A stretch of DNA of 64,000 nucleotides from Marinicauda pacifica (GTDB lineage Bacteria > Pseudomonadota > Alphaproteobacteria > Caulobacterales > Maricaulaceae): NCBI RefSeq assembly GCF_004793635.1, contig NZ_SRXV01000001.1, positions 868,501 to 932,500 on the forward strand, in the 5' to 3' direction. The notes beneath the pieces are model-generated. The model had not been told where the DNA came from and searched no databases. It saw only the letters and a list, made by a program, of their open reading frames with translations. Below are positions 1-8,142 of the stretch, piece by piece. Both the position numbers and the translations under genes were made by a program. Numbering within the stretch: the stretch's first letter is position 1; the number at the start of each line of letters is the position of its first letter.

Positions 1-821
1 ATATCGAAAAGGCGAAGGAAGAGGGCGTAGGCAAGGCCGCCGCGAAAGCGACGGCCAAGTCCGAGCCGTCCGCAGAGAAACCGAAACAGATCGACGAGAA
101 AGAGCCCCTCAAGGCCTATGGCATTTCGAGCGAGCGCTACGAGATCGTTAAGGCGGACGGCATCCAGAAGATTTCAGCCAAGCGCCTGTCGGAGTCCTTC
201 CGCGACGTACCGCACTTCCCGCTCAACGTGGATGTGCATATCGATGCGCTGCTGGAGTTCCGCAAGAAGATCAACGCCAAGGCGCCCGAGGGCGTGAAGG
301 TCTCCGTCAACGACATCCTGATCAAGGCGTCCGGCGCGGCGCTGAAAGCCCAGCCCGACGCCAATGCGAGCTGGATCGAGGACGGGCGCGTGGCCCGGCA
401 CAAGCATGCCGATGTCTCGGTCGCCGTGGCGATCGAGGGCGGGCTGATAACGCCGGTGATCAAGGATGCCGACCGCAAGGGCCTGGCGGAAATCTCGCGC
501 GAGATGAAGGACCTGGCCGAGCGGGCGCGCGACCGCAAGCTGAAGCCGGAGGAATACCAGGGCGGGACGTTCTCGCTGTCCAATCTGGGCATGTTCGGGA
601 TCAGCTCCTTTGCCTCCATCCTGAACCCGCCCCAGGGCATGATCCTGTCGGTCGGCGCGGGAGAGGAACGCCCGGTCGTGAAGGACGGGGCGCTGGCCAA
701 GGCGACGGTTATGACCGTGACGCTGACCTGCGATCACCGCGTGGTCGATGGCGCGACCGGTGCCCGCTGGCTCAATGCCTTCAAGGCCTATCTCGAAGAC
801 CCGATGACGCTGTTGATGTAG
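1..821 (+). CDS. pdhC: Pyruvate dehydrogenase E2 (dihydrolipoyl acetyltransferase), C-terminal part
   Basis: The frame is open from the first bases, so the 5' part lies outside the window; 272 residues are visible. An Ala/Lys/Glu-rich linker is followed by the 2-oxoacid dehydrogenase catalytic domain, which ends with the active-site signature DHRVVDG near the C-terminus. E2 transfers the acetyl group from lipoamide to CoA in the pyruvate dehydrogenase complex. The lpdA gene (E3) downstream and lipA further on support PDH rather than 2-oxoglutarate dehydrogenase. The lipoyl domain(s) and the peripheral-subunit-binding domain are largely upstream and cannot be checked. Confidence 0.93.
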   Translation, partial: IEKAKEEGVGKAAAKATAKSEPSAEKPKQIDEKEPLKAYGISSERYEIVKADGIQKISAKRLSESFRDVPHFPLNVDVHIDALLEFRKKINAKAPEGVKVSVNDILIKASGAALKAQPDANASWIEDGRVARHKHADVSVAVAIEGGLITPVIKDADRKGLAEISREMKDLAERARDRKLKPEEYQGGTFSLSNLGMFGISSFASILNPPQGMILSVGAGEERPVVKDGALAKATVMTVTLTCDHRVVDGATGARWLNAFKAYLEDPMTLLM

Positions 822-825
822 AGCG

Positions 826-1197
826 ATGAACGCGCCCCAAGTCATCAATATCGCCGCCAAGCACGCGCGCTTCGACGATGTCTGGTCGCCCAAGCGCGTG
901 GCGCGGGTGGACGATTACGAGGTCAAGCTGGCCAAGGCCGAGGGCGAGTTCATCTGGCATCACCACGAGGAGGAAGACGAGCTCTTCCTCGTCTTCCAGG
1001 GCGTGCTGCGCATCGAGATCGAGAACGGCGAGCCCCTCGTCCTGCGCCCCGGGGAGATGACGGTGATCCCCAAGGGGCTGCGCCACCGCCCCGTGGTGGA
1101 GGAGGGTCCGGTCCACATGCTGCTGCTGGAACGTGCCGGCGTGGTCAATACCGGCCAGGAAGGCGGGGCGCTGACCGCCGAGGTCGGCGAAATCTAG
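826..1197 (+). CDS. Small cupin-domain protein
   Basis: A 123-residue single cupin barrel starting 4 bases after the E2 stop, so probably cotranscribed with it. Likely metal ligands are visible: the H45-H47 cluster followed by acidic residues (HHHEEEDE) in cupin motif 1, and H87 in motif 2 (PKGLRHRPV). It resembles the mannose-6-phosphate-isomerase-like cupins often annotated only as 'cupin domain-containing protein'. Substrate unknown. It is not a usual member of the pdh operon. Confidence 0.85.
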   Translation: MNAPQVINIAAKHARFDDVWSPKRVARVDDYEVKLAKAEGEFIWHHHEEEDELFLVFQGVLRIEIENGEPLVLRPGEMTVIPKGLRHRPVVEEGPVHMLLLERAGVVNTGQEGGALTAEVGEI

Positions 1198-1301
1198 CGC
1201 CGGCCTTCGCCCCGGTTCCGCAAGCACCTTGAAAACAACGGAGCAGGACGGTTGCCGCCGGGTGCAGGGCTGGCGAAAGCGTCCTAGCTTGAGCGTGCCC
1301 A

Positions 1302-1315
1302 CGTTCCGGGGAACG
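1302..1315. promoter_or_regulatory. Short palindrome upstream of the thioesterase gene
   Basis: CGTTCC-GG-GGAACG is a perfect 6-bp inverted repeat, 26 bases before the thioesterase ATG, inside the 144-base gap after the cupin gene. It could be an operator or a small 5'-leader hairpin. There is no T-tract, so it is not a convincing terminator. Its function is not shown. Confidence 0.2.
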
Positions 1316-1341
1316 CGGGGGATGTAGCCCGGAGACCTGTC

Positions 1342-2133
1342 ATGAGCCAACCTGCCCATCTCGCCGAGATCCGCCATACCGATCTCGTCTTTCCCGACCA
1401 GACCAATCACCAGGGCACCTATTTCGGGGGCGCGGCGATGGCCGAGATGGACAAGATCGCCTTCCTGGTCGCCGCCCGGCATGCGCGCCGGCCCTTCGTC
1501 ACGGCCTCTTGCGACAGGCTGGATTTCGAAGCGCCGGTCTATGTCGGCAATCTGATCGAGCTGACCGGACAGGTGCGGATGGTCGGGCGCACGTCGATGG
1601 TGGTCGATGTCGAGCTGTCGGCGGAGGACCTGCGAACCGGCGAGCGCCGCCTGTGTACGCGAGGCGCCTTCACCATGGTGGCCGGCGACCGCAAGACCAA
1701 TCCCGCCCGCCTGCCGCCCTCTCCGGACGCGCTGCCGGACTTCGCCGCGTCGGACGCCGGGTTCGCGCGGGTGCTGCAGCTCGTTTTTCCCGGTGACACC
1801 AATCACCTCGGCCAGCTCTTCGGCGGCAATGCGATGTCGCTGATGGGCAAGGCGGCCTACATCGCCGCCGCGCGCCATACGCGCAGCGATGTCGGCATGG
1901 CGGCCTCGGACAAGATCGATTTCATTGCGCCGACGAAGGAGGGCGAGCTGCTCGACGTCATCGCGCAGCTCTCTTCGGTCGGCCGGACCTCCATGCAGAT
2001 TGCCGTGCGGGCCGAGGCCGAGGATCTGATGTCCGGCGAGCGCCGTCTGGTCGGCGAGGCGACCTATGTGATGGTCGCACTCGATGAAAACGGCCGCCCG
2101 ACCCCGGCGCGCAGATTGGAGCCGCACTCCTGA
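1342..2133 (+). CDS. Acyl-CoA thioesterase with two hotdog domains
   Basis: A 263-residue protein made of two homologous hotdog halves (about residues 8-115 and 143-250). Each carries the family pattern TDLVFPDQTNHQGTYFGG / LVFPGDTNHLGQLFGG, then an Asp-Phe stretch (DFEAP / DFIAP) and VGRTSM. This is the arrangement of the YciA/BACH-type acyl-CoA thioesterases, which hydrolyse acyl-CoA to free fatty acid and CoA. The internal duplication gives one polypeptide the two half-sites that single-domain YciA forms by dimerisation. It sits between pdhC and lpdA, an unusual place. Chain-length preference cannot be read from sequence. Confidence 0.88.
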   Translation: MSQPAHLAEIRHTDLVFPDQTNHQGTYFGGAAMAEMDKIAFLVAARHARRPFVTASCDRLDFEAPVYVGNLIELTGQVRMVGRTSMVVDVELSAEDLRTGERRLCTRGAFTMVAGDRKTNPARLPPSPDALPDFAASDAGFARVLQLVFPGDTNHLGQLFGGNAMSLMGKAAYIAAARHTRSDVGMAASDKIDFIAPTKEGELLDVIAQLSSVGRTSMQIAVRAEAEDLMSGERRLVGEATYVMVALDENGRPTPARRLEPHS

Positions 2134-2184
2134 CGGTGTGTGCCCGCGATTACGGACACGCCTGGCCGGACCTCGATCCCGCCT

Positions 2185-3090
2185 TCAGGCCAGCGCGAAG
2201 CGTCTGACGGCTTCGCGGGCGATCGGCTCGCCATGTTCCTGGACGAAGTGTCCGCCCTGTTCGATCTTCATCGGTTCGGGACAGTTGCGGATCACGCTGC
2301 GTAGCGACTCCATCACGGCGGGGCCGAGGACCGGGTCCTGCATGCCGATGGCCATCAGGCTTTCGCCAGACCAGTCCTGGCTCCAGAATTTCAGAGCCTT
2401 CTTGCCCGTCTCCACACCTTCCATGTCCGGATCGGTCGGCACGATGGCCGGGAAGCGGCGCACGCCGGCCTTGTAGCGCTCGTCGGGGAAGGGCGCGGCA
2501 TAGGCATTCGCTTCGCCATCGCTCATCCCCGCGGTGGAGCGTTTCAAGAGCGCGCCGACATCCATGTCCGGATGGGTACGCGCGTATTCGCGCCAGGCCT
2601 CGAACCCTTCGCCCGGGCTCTTGCCGATCCCGATCCCGGTATTCATCACGATGAGGCGGGTGAAGCGATCCGGATAATCCATCGGCAGCGTCAGGCCGAG
2701 CAGCCCGCCCCAGTCCTGGCAGACGAGGCAGATATCGGTCAGGTCCAGCCGCTCGATCAGGGCCTTGAGGGAGTTGCGGTGCCAGTGGAAGGTATAGACG
2801 CTGTCATCCACCGGCTTGTCCGAGCGGCCAAAGCCGAACAGGTCGGGCATCACGACCCGCGCGCCGGCGGCCAGGAAGACCGGGGCCATCTTGCGGTAGA
2901 GATAACTCCAGCTCGGTTCTCCATGCAGGCAGAGAAAGACCGGCGCATCCGAGCGCGGTCCTTCGTCATGGACGGCCATGCGCAGGCCCTCATAGCCTGG
3001 CAAGTCATCGATATAGCGCGGTTCATAGGTCCAGCCCGGCAGGGTGGCAAAGCGATCGTCCGGGGTGCGCAGGGCGTCAACGGTCGTCAT
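2185..3090 (-). CDS. Haloalkane dehalogenase, subfamily HLD-I (DhlA-like)
   Basis: A 301-residue alpha/beta-hydrolase that cleaves carbon-halogen bonds through a covalent aspartyl ester. Recognisable blocks are LHGEPSWSYLYRKM (oxyanion region), PDLFGFGRSDKPVD, VCQDWGG with nucleophile Asp126 and halide-binding Trp127, Trp166 in the cap (equivalent of DhlA Trp175), acid Asp252 (GMQDPVLG) and His281 (GGHFVQE). The HLD-I placement of the acid and the second tryptophan is kept. The cap between residues 149 and 166 is about 11 residues shorter than I recall for Xanthobacter DhlA. It is transcribed against its neighbours and diverges from lpdA. True substrates are unknown. Confidence 0.9.
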   Translation of the reverse strand: MTTVDALRTPDDRFATLPGWTYEPRYIDDLPGYEGLRMAVHDEGPRSDAPVFLCLHGEPSWSYLYRKMAPVFLAAGARVVMPDLFGFGRSDKPVDDSVYTFHWHRNSLKALIERLDLTDICLVCQDWGGLLGLTLPMDYPDRFTRLIVMNTGIGIGKSPGEGFEAWREYARTHPDMDVGALLKRSTAGMSDGEANAYAAPFPDERYKAGVRRFPAIVPTDPDMEGVETGKKALKFWSQDWSGESLMAIGMQDPVLGPAVMESLRSVIRNCPEPMKIEQGGHFVQEHGEPIAREAVRRFALA

Positions 3091-3238
3091 AGGAACTCCT
3101 CACATGTCCATATCAGCATGCAACGCGTCGAGGTGTCTGGGAAAGCCCCCACTGCCGGGCTTCAGCCTGCGAACACATGGTGGCGTCCGCCGGGCGTAAC
3201 CGGTAAGAAAAAACCGACCCAAAAGGCGGAGTTATTTC

Positions 3239-4651
3239 ATGTCCGAAACAAAATTCGATCTGATCGTGGTTGGCGGCGGGCCGGGCGGCTATGTGGCGGC
3301 CATTCGCGGCGCCCAGCTGGGGATGAAGACCGCCGTGGTCGAGCGCGACAAGCTCGGCGGGATCTGCCTGAACTGGGGCTGCATCCCGACCAAGGCGCTG
3401 CTGCGCACGGCCGACGTCTATCACCTGATGAAGAACGCCAAGGAATTCGGTCTCAGCGCGGACAATATCTCCTTCGATCTCGACGCAGTGGTGAAACGCT
3501 CGCGCAAGGTGGCCGGCCGGCTGTCCTCGGGCGTGTCCAGCCTGATGAAGAAGAACAAGGTGACCGTGATCGAGGGCGAAGCGCGCCTGGAGAAGGGCAG
3601 TGAGGCGCCGGCCGTCATCGTGAAGGCCGACGGCAAGGATACGCGCTACACTGCCAGTCATGTCATTCTCGCGACCGGCGCGCGTGCAAGGACCATCCCC
3701 CAGGCCGGACTGGAGCCGGATGGCAAGCGGATCTGGACCTATCGCGAGGCGATGGTCCCTGACGAGATGCCGAAGAAGCTGCTGGTCATCGGATCGGGCG
3801 CGATCGGGATCGAGTTTGCCGACTTCTACGCGACCATGGGCGCGGAGGTGACCGTGGTCGAGATGCTCGACCGCATCGTGCCTCAGGAAGATGAAGAAGT
3901 TTCTGCCTTCGCCCTGAAAGCGTTCAAGAAAAAGGGGCTGACCATTCATACCGGCGCGCAGGTCGAGAAGGTGAGCGTTTCCGGCAGCGCCGTAAAGGCG
4001 AAGATCAAGCTTTCTGGCGGCAAGACGGAAGAGAATACCTATGACCGCGCGATCCTCGCCATCGGGATCGTGGGCAATGTCGAGAATCTCGGGCTTGAGG
4101 AGCTCGGCGTCGAGATCGAGAAATCCCACGTGAAGACTGACGGGTTCGGGCGGACCGGGGTGAAAGGCCTGTACGCGATCGGGGATCTGACCGGCGCGCC
4201 GTGGCTTGCGCACAAGGCGTCTCACGAAGGCATTATCTGCGTGGAGAAGATTGCCGGCGAGAACCCGCACGCAATGGAAACGTCGAACATTCCCGCATGC
4301 ACCTACTGTCATCCCCAGATCGCCTCGGTCGGCCTGACCGAAGCCAAGGCGAAAGAGGCCGGATACGAAATCCGGGTGGGGAATTTCCCCTTTGTCGGAA
4401 ACGGCAAGGCGATTGCGCTGGGCGAAGATCAGGGCTTTGTGAAAACCATTTTCGACAAGAAGACGGGCGAGTTGCTGGGCGCGCACATGATCGGTGCAGA
4501 CGTGACCGAGCTGATCCAGGGCTATGCGGTCGGCAAAACGCTGGAAACCACCGAGGCGGAGCTCATGCACACCGTCTTCCCGCACCCGACCCTGTCTGAA
4601 ATGATGCACGAGAGCGTGCTGGACGCGTACGACCGGGCCATTCACTACTAA
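3239..4651 (+). CDS. lpdA: Dihydrolipoyl dehydrogenase (E3)
   Basis: A 470-residue flavoprotein disulfide reductase that reoxidises dihydrolipoamide using FAD and NAD+. It shows the N-terminal FAD site VGGGPGGYVAA, the redox-active disulfide CLNWGC (Cys43/Cys48), the NAD-binding fold IGSGAIGIEFA, the second FAD motif YAIGDL and the C-terminal His-Glu pair (HPTLSE) of the dimer interface. An AGGCGGAG ribosome-binding site precedes the ATG. It serves the PDH complex encoded upstream, although three unrelated genes separate it from pdhC here. Confidence 0.97.
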   Translation: MSETKFDLIVVGGGPGGYVAAIRGAQLGMKTAVVERDKLGGICLNWGCIPTKALLRTADVYHLMKNAKEFGLSADNISFDLDAVVKRSRKVAGRLSSGVSSLMKKNKVTVIEGEARLEKGSEAPAVIVKADGKDTRYTASHVILATGARARTIPQAGLEPDGKRIWTYREAMVPDEMPKKLLVIGSGAIGIEFADFYATMGAEVTVVEMLDRIVPQEDEEVSAFALKAFKKKGLTIHTGAQVEKVSVSGSAVKAKIKLSGGKTEENTYDRAILAIGIVGNVENLGLEELGVEIEKSHVKTDGFGRTGVKGLYAIGDLTGAPWLAHKASHEGIICVEKIAGENPHAMETSNIPACTYCHPQIASVGLTEAKAKEAGYEIRVGNFPFVGNGKAIALGEDQGFVKTIFDKKTGELLGAHMIGADVTELIQGYAVGKTLETTEAELMHTVFPHPTLSEMMHESVLDAYDRAIHY

Positions 4652-4731
4652 TCGCTTGCATCCAGATCCGGTCTTGAGTGCATCATGGCTGGCAGAGCGC
4701 ACGCCAAGTGCGCCGTCTGGACAGGAGAAAC

Positions 4732-5418
4732 ATGATGTCAAATTTGGTTGGTCTGATTTCGAGTGGCGTCGTTCTGGTTGCCGCAGCCGCGGGAGCGCCC
4801 GCCCTGGCGCAGGACTCCGAATTCAATGGCCTTGCCGGTACCTACGACAGCGATACCGAGGGAAATCGCGAGATGAACGGCACCGCCGTCACCTCCCGCG
4901 GCCGGGTCGGCGGAGACCTGGAAATGAATGGCGCGAGCGTCGATGTCGAAGGTGAAATTGGCGGGGATGCCGACCTGAACGGCGCCTCCATCGAGGTCGA
5001 CGCCAGGATTCACGGACGCACGATCGCCAACGGGGCCGGAATCGATCTGGAAGGCTGGTATGGCGGGCCCGTGGACGTGAATGCGGCGGGTGTCGAGTTC
5101 GCCGGCGTCTTCGAAGGGCCGATTCGGGCGCGGGTCGGCGGTGCGACGTTGAGCGGTACGTTCCAGGAGGCGGTCGATATTTCAGGTGAGGGCCGCGGTG
5201 GCTTGTTCCGCCGCGGTGACCGCAGCGAAATCGTCATTTCCGGCGATCTCCAGGCAGGCGGCACGATCTGCGCGCATGAGGTTGTCTTCCGCTCGCGCGC
5301 GGCCCTTGGCGCGCCGCTGACCGTGATGGCCGACAACGAACCGGAGCTGAACGAGTTGATCGACGCCTCGCTGGTGACGTTTACCCCGCGCGAGGACAGA
5401 GACTGCAACGGCGACTAG
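4732..5418 (+). CDS. Exported bactofilin-like (polymer-forming) beta-repeat protein
   Basis: The ATG at 4732 is chosen because AGGAGA lies just upstream and a clean signal peptide follows (SGVVLVAAAAGAPALAQ), giving 228 residues. The mature part has short repeats of about 17-20 residues with the pattern V-x-G-x-[IV]-GGD-x-x-[LV]-N-G-A, typical of polymer-forming/bactofilin-like right-handed beta-helices. Classical bactofilins are cytosolic; this one is exported, so a periplasmic or surface role is inferred. A relative with membrane segments lies about 400 bases downstream. Function unknown. A small GCGCAC/GTGCGC hairpin at 4697-4713 lies in its leader. Confidence 0.75.
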   Translation: MMSNLVGLISSGVVLVAAAAGAPALAQDSEFNGLAGTYDSDTEGNREMNGTAVTSRGRVGGDLEMNGASVDVEGEIGGDADLNGASIEVDARIHGRTIANGAGIDLEGWYGGPVDVNAAGVEFAGVFEGPIRARVGGATLSGTFQEAVDISGEGRGGLFRRGDRSEIVISGDLQAGGTICAHEVVFRSRAALGAPLTVMADNEPELNELIDASLVTFTPREDRDCNGD

Positions 5419-5451
5419 CCGAGTCCGTTTTTCCTTCAACAAGGCAGGTAC

Positions 5452-5482
5452 AGGCGGCGTCCCGAGGGGGCGCCGCCTTTTT
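5452..5482 (+). terminator. Rho-independent terminator
   Basis: Perfect 8-bp stem AGGCGGCG / CGCCGCCT with a T-run directly after it, 34 bases past the stop of the exported beta-repeat gene. Confidence 0.85.
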
Positions 5483-5548
5483 CGTTTCCGGACCTTTGGC
5501 GTGCCGGTTCGTTCACGAGTTTTATCGTTTTTCGGAAAAAATGCTTTG

Positions 5549-5582
5549 ATATCGAGTTTCGATATGTTATCGAGTTTCGATA
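5549..5582. promoter_or_regulatory. Two tandem palindromic operators (PadR-like)
   Basis: ATATCGA-gtt-TCGATAT (5549-5565) and TATCGA-gtt-TCGATA (5568-5582) share the same 3-base spacer, with centres 18 bases apart. They lie 30-63 bases before the small lipoprotein ATG. The ATATCGA/TCGATAT arms resemble operators recognised by PadR-family repressors. No padR gene is visible in this window, so the regulator would be encoded elsewhere. Confidence 0.6.
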
Positions 5583-5611
5583 TGGTTGGTCACAATAAGA
5601 ACGGTAAGAAA

Positions 5612-5785
5612 ATGAAACGTCTCCTCCTGACTACCGCTGCGGCGTCGATGCTGATGCTGGGCGGCTGCATCATTGTCATCGAAGAGGGTGAGGCCAGCGC
5701 CGATCTGGTCGGAGTGGAAGGGGCTGCTGACACGCGCGACGTGTCCTGCGTCCCTTCTGACAATCAACGCTGCGAGCGCAGCTAG
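5612..5785 (+). CDS. Small lipoprotein
   Basis: 57 residues starting at the ATG in AAGAAAATGAAACGT; an upstream in-frame GTG would read through the operator palindromes. The N-terminus KRLLLTTAAASMLMLGGC is a lipoprotein signal with lipobox LGGC. The acidic mature part of about 38 residues contains two further cysteines (SCVPSDNQRC) that could form a disulfide. It lies 11 bases upstream of the polymer-forming membrane protein and is probably cotranscribed and regulated with it. No known family recognised. Confidence 0.65.
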   Translation: MKRLLLTTAAASMLMLGGCIIVIEEGEASADLVGVEGAADTRDVSCVPSDNQRCERS

Positions 5786-5796
5786 AGGAGGGCGAA

Positions 5797-7029
5797 ATGA
5801 ATATTCTTCATCACGTCAGATACGTGCTGGCTGCTCTTGTCCTGTCTGGCACCGCATTCACCGCGGCGAACGCCCAATATGTCGGCGGCGACCTGTCTCT
5901 CGATCTCGATGACAATGGCGACATCTTCGTGCTGGCTGCCGACGTCACCTTGAGGGGCCGTGTCGGAGGCGATGTTGACGGTCTTGCCGCAGACATGAGC
6001 ATCGATGCCGACATCGGCGGCGATGTCAGCGTGGCCGTTGCCGACTTTCGTCAAGAAGGCCGCGTAGGCGGCGACGTGAATGTCGGCGCTGCCAACGCGG
6101 TGATTGCCGGAGAGGTGCTCGGTTCGGTCAATCTGGGCGCAGCCGATATCACGGTTTCCGGCCAGATTCGACAGGACCTGAATGCCAGCGGCGCTTCGGT
6201 TGTGCTCGAAGCCAGCGGGCTTGTCGGGGGCGATGCCGAACTGAATGGCCGCGATCTGCGTGTCGACGGTCAGGTCCTGGGCGGCCTGGAGGCGTTTGGC
6301 CGCGATGTGCGGATTTCCGGGGAGGTTGCCGGTCCGGTCGAGATCCGGGCACGTTCGGTCGTCATCGAAGAGTCGGCCCGCCTGCTGGGACCGGTGCTCG
6401 TCGAGAGCCTTCACGAGCCGACGATCGAGGATGGCGCAGTGATTCCCCAAGGTGTCACTTACGAATACCGCGAGTTCACGGATCGCGAATTCGGCGACTA
6501 TGACGGCCCCAATTTCAAGCTGCCCGAGTGGCCGCTGGCCGGTGCATCGGCGTTCAGCGCGTTCATCCTGGGCATGCTGGCCGTCCTGATCGCCCCGCGC
6601 TCGGTGGGCGCCATTGCGGCAGCCTTCCGCCGCCGTCCCTTCATCTCGACCCTGCTTGGCCTCATTGTGCTGGCGGTGTCTCCGGTACTCGTCCTGACCT
6701 TGATGGTTCTGCTGATGATCACGATCGTCGGCATCCCTCTGGGACTGATCCTGCTCTTCATCTACCCGGTGGTTCTGTTCCTGGCGTTTGCCTTCGGTGG
6801 CATGGCGGTTGGAGATCTGGTTTTCAATCGCAAGGGCGGGCAGGCCGGGCTGGGCCTTCGTGCCATCTCATTCCTGGTGGCGCTGGCCGCGATCGTCGCG
6901 CTCGGCATGATCCCGGTGATCGGATGGCTCATCGTCTCGATCGTCCTGTGTATCGGTCTGGGGGCGTGGAGTGTCGCGATCTTCTCACGGCACAATGATC
7001 GGATCGCTACGACGGACGACGCGGTCTAG
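5797..7029 (+). CDS. Exported polymer-forming (bactofilin-like) protein with C-terminal membrane domain
   Basis: 410 residues, preceded by GAGGAGGG. A signal peptide ending ANAQ is followed by about 190 residues of short beta-helix repeats (GRVGGDV-, ADIGGDV-, GLVGGDAELNG-) and then, after about residue 245, four or five hydrophobic segments separated by short loops. The beta-repeat part is therefore predicted outside the cytoplasm, tethered by the membrane domain. This topology differs from cytosolic bactofilins. Together with the lipoprotein it looks like one envelope-structure operon under the tandem operators upstream. Role unknown. Confidence 0.78.
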   Translation: MNILHHVRYVLAALVLSGTAFTAANAQYVGGDLSLDLDDNGDIFVLAADVTLRGRVGGDVDGLAADMSIDADIGGDVSVAVADFRQEGRVGGDVNVGAANAVIAGEVLGSVNLGAADITVSGQIRQDLNASGASVVLEASGLVGGDAELNGRDLRVDGQVLGGLEAFGRDVRISGEVAGPVEIRARSVVIEESARLLGPVLVESLHEPTIEDGAVIPQGVTYEYREFTDREFGDYDGPNFKLPEWPLAGASAFSAFILGMLAVLIAPRSVGAIAAAFRRRPFISTLLGLIVLAVSPVLVLTLMVLLMITIVGIPLGLILLFIYPVVLFLAFAFGGMAVGDLVFNRKGGQAGLGLRAISFLVALAAIVALGMIPVIGWLIVSIVLCIGLGAWSVAIFSRHNDRIATTDDAV

Positions 7030-7052
7030 ACAGACGTCCACTCTTGAAATTG

Positions 7053-7086
7053 CGCCCGGCTGGCCCGTGTCCAGCCGGGCGTTTTC
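7053..7086 (+). terminator. Rho-independent terminator
   Basis: CGCCCGGCTGG / CCAGCCGGGCG is a perfect 11-bp stem with a 7-base loop, followed by TTTTC, 24 bases after the polymer-forming gene. It separates that group from lipA. Confidence 0.88.
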
Positions 7087-7168
7087 GTGTTTACGCTCCC
7101 CGGGTGCGGCGACGCGCATCAGCATGGTGTGCTTGAACCTTGGCGCGCTCCGGTCCATGTAACGGCTC

Positions 7169-8137
7169 ATGACGACACTGATTGATGCTCGCAACGCGCG
7201 CGCAGCGCGGCACCCGGAAAAGCAAAAGCGCGAGGACACCCCTGTCCTGCGCAAGCCGGACTGGATTCGCGTCAAGGCGCCCGCTGGCGGCGTCTTCTCC
7301 GAGACCCGTAATGTGGTGAAGGAAAACAACCTCGTCACGGTTTGCGAGGAGGCTGGCTGCCCGAATATCGGCGAATGCTGGTCGCAGAAGCATGCGACCT
7401 TCATGATTCTGGGCGATACCTGCACGCGGGCCTGCAGCTTCTGCAATGTGAAGACCGGACTTCCCAACGCGCTCGACGCCGACGAACCCAAGCGCGTGGG
7501 TGAGGCGACCGCGACGATGGGGCTGAAGCACGTCGTCATCACCTCGGTTGATCGCGACGACCTGCCCGATGGCGGAGCGGAGCACTTCGCAGAAGTGATC
7601 CGCGAGATTCGCAAGGCCGCACCCGGGACCACGATCGAGATCCTGACACCCGATTTCCTGCGCAAGCCGGGCGCTGCGGAAATCGTGATCGACGCCAAGC
7701 CGGACGTCTTCAACCATAATCTGGAGACCGTGCCGCGGCTCTACCTCTCCATTCGTCCGGGCGCGCGGTATTACCACTCCTTGCGTCTGCTCGAACGCGT
7801 CAAGGAGCGCGATCCGGCCCAGTTCACCAAGTCGGGCATCATGGTCGGCCTTGGCGAGACCAAGGAAGAGGTGATGCAGGTCATGGACGACATGCGGTCG
7901 GCCGGAATCGATTTCCTGACGATCGGCCAGTATCTGCAGCCGACGCGCAAGCACGCCGCGATCGACCGGTATGTAACGCCGGACGAGTTCAAGGGCTATG
8001 AGACCATCGCTCGCGCGAAGGGCTTCCTGATGGTCTCGGCCACGCCGCTGACCCGCTCAAGCTACCATGCCGGCGAGGATTTCGAGAAGCTGCGCGCGGC
8101 GCGCGAAGCCGCCCTGGCTGCGGGCCGTCAGGTCTAG
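7169..8137 (+). CDS. lipA: Lipoyl synthase
   Basis: A 322-residue radical-SAM enzyme that inserts two sulfurs into protein-bound octanoyl groups to form lipoyl cofactors. Both iron-sulfur clusters are supported: the auxiliary-cluster cysteines Cys59, Cys64, Cys70 ([12 protein letters not shown]) and the radical-SAM triad Cys85, Cys89, Cys92 (CTRACSFC). It supplies the cofactor for the E2 subunit upstream. The next gene starts 5 bases after its stop. No strong Shine-Dalgarno is visible before the chosen ATG. Confidence 0.97.
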   Translation: MTTLIDARNARAARHPEKQKREDTPVLRKPDWIRVKAPAGGVFSETRNVVKENNLVTVCEEAGCPNIGECWSQKHATFMILGDTCTRACSFCNVKTGLPNALDADEPKRVGEATATMGLKHVVITSVDRDDLPDGGAEHFAEVIREIRKAAPGTTIEILTPDFLRKPGAAEIVIDAKPDVFNHNLETVPRLYLSIRPGARYYHSLRLLERVKERDPAQFTKSGIMVGLGETKEEVMQVMDDMRSAGIDFLTIGQYLQPTRKHAAIDRYVTPDEFKGYETIARAKGFLMVSATPLTRSSYHAGEDFEKLRAAREAALAAGRQV

Positions 8138-8142
8138 CGGGC

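Noticed and set aside
781..2127. 448-codon open frame antisense to the cupin and thioesterase genes
   Set aside because: It spans two well-supported genes on the other strand and shows no family features.
3113..4741. 542-codon open frame antisense to lpdA
   Set aside because: Composition is His/Arg/Gly-rich with no recognisable domain, whereas the plus strand carries a complete dihydrolipoyl dehydrogenase.
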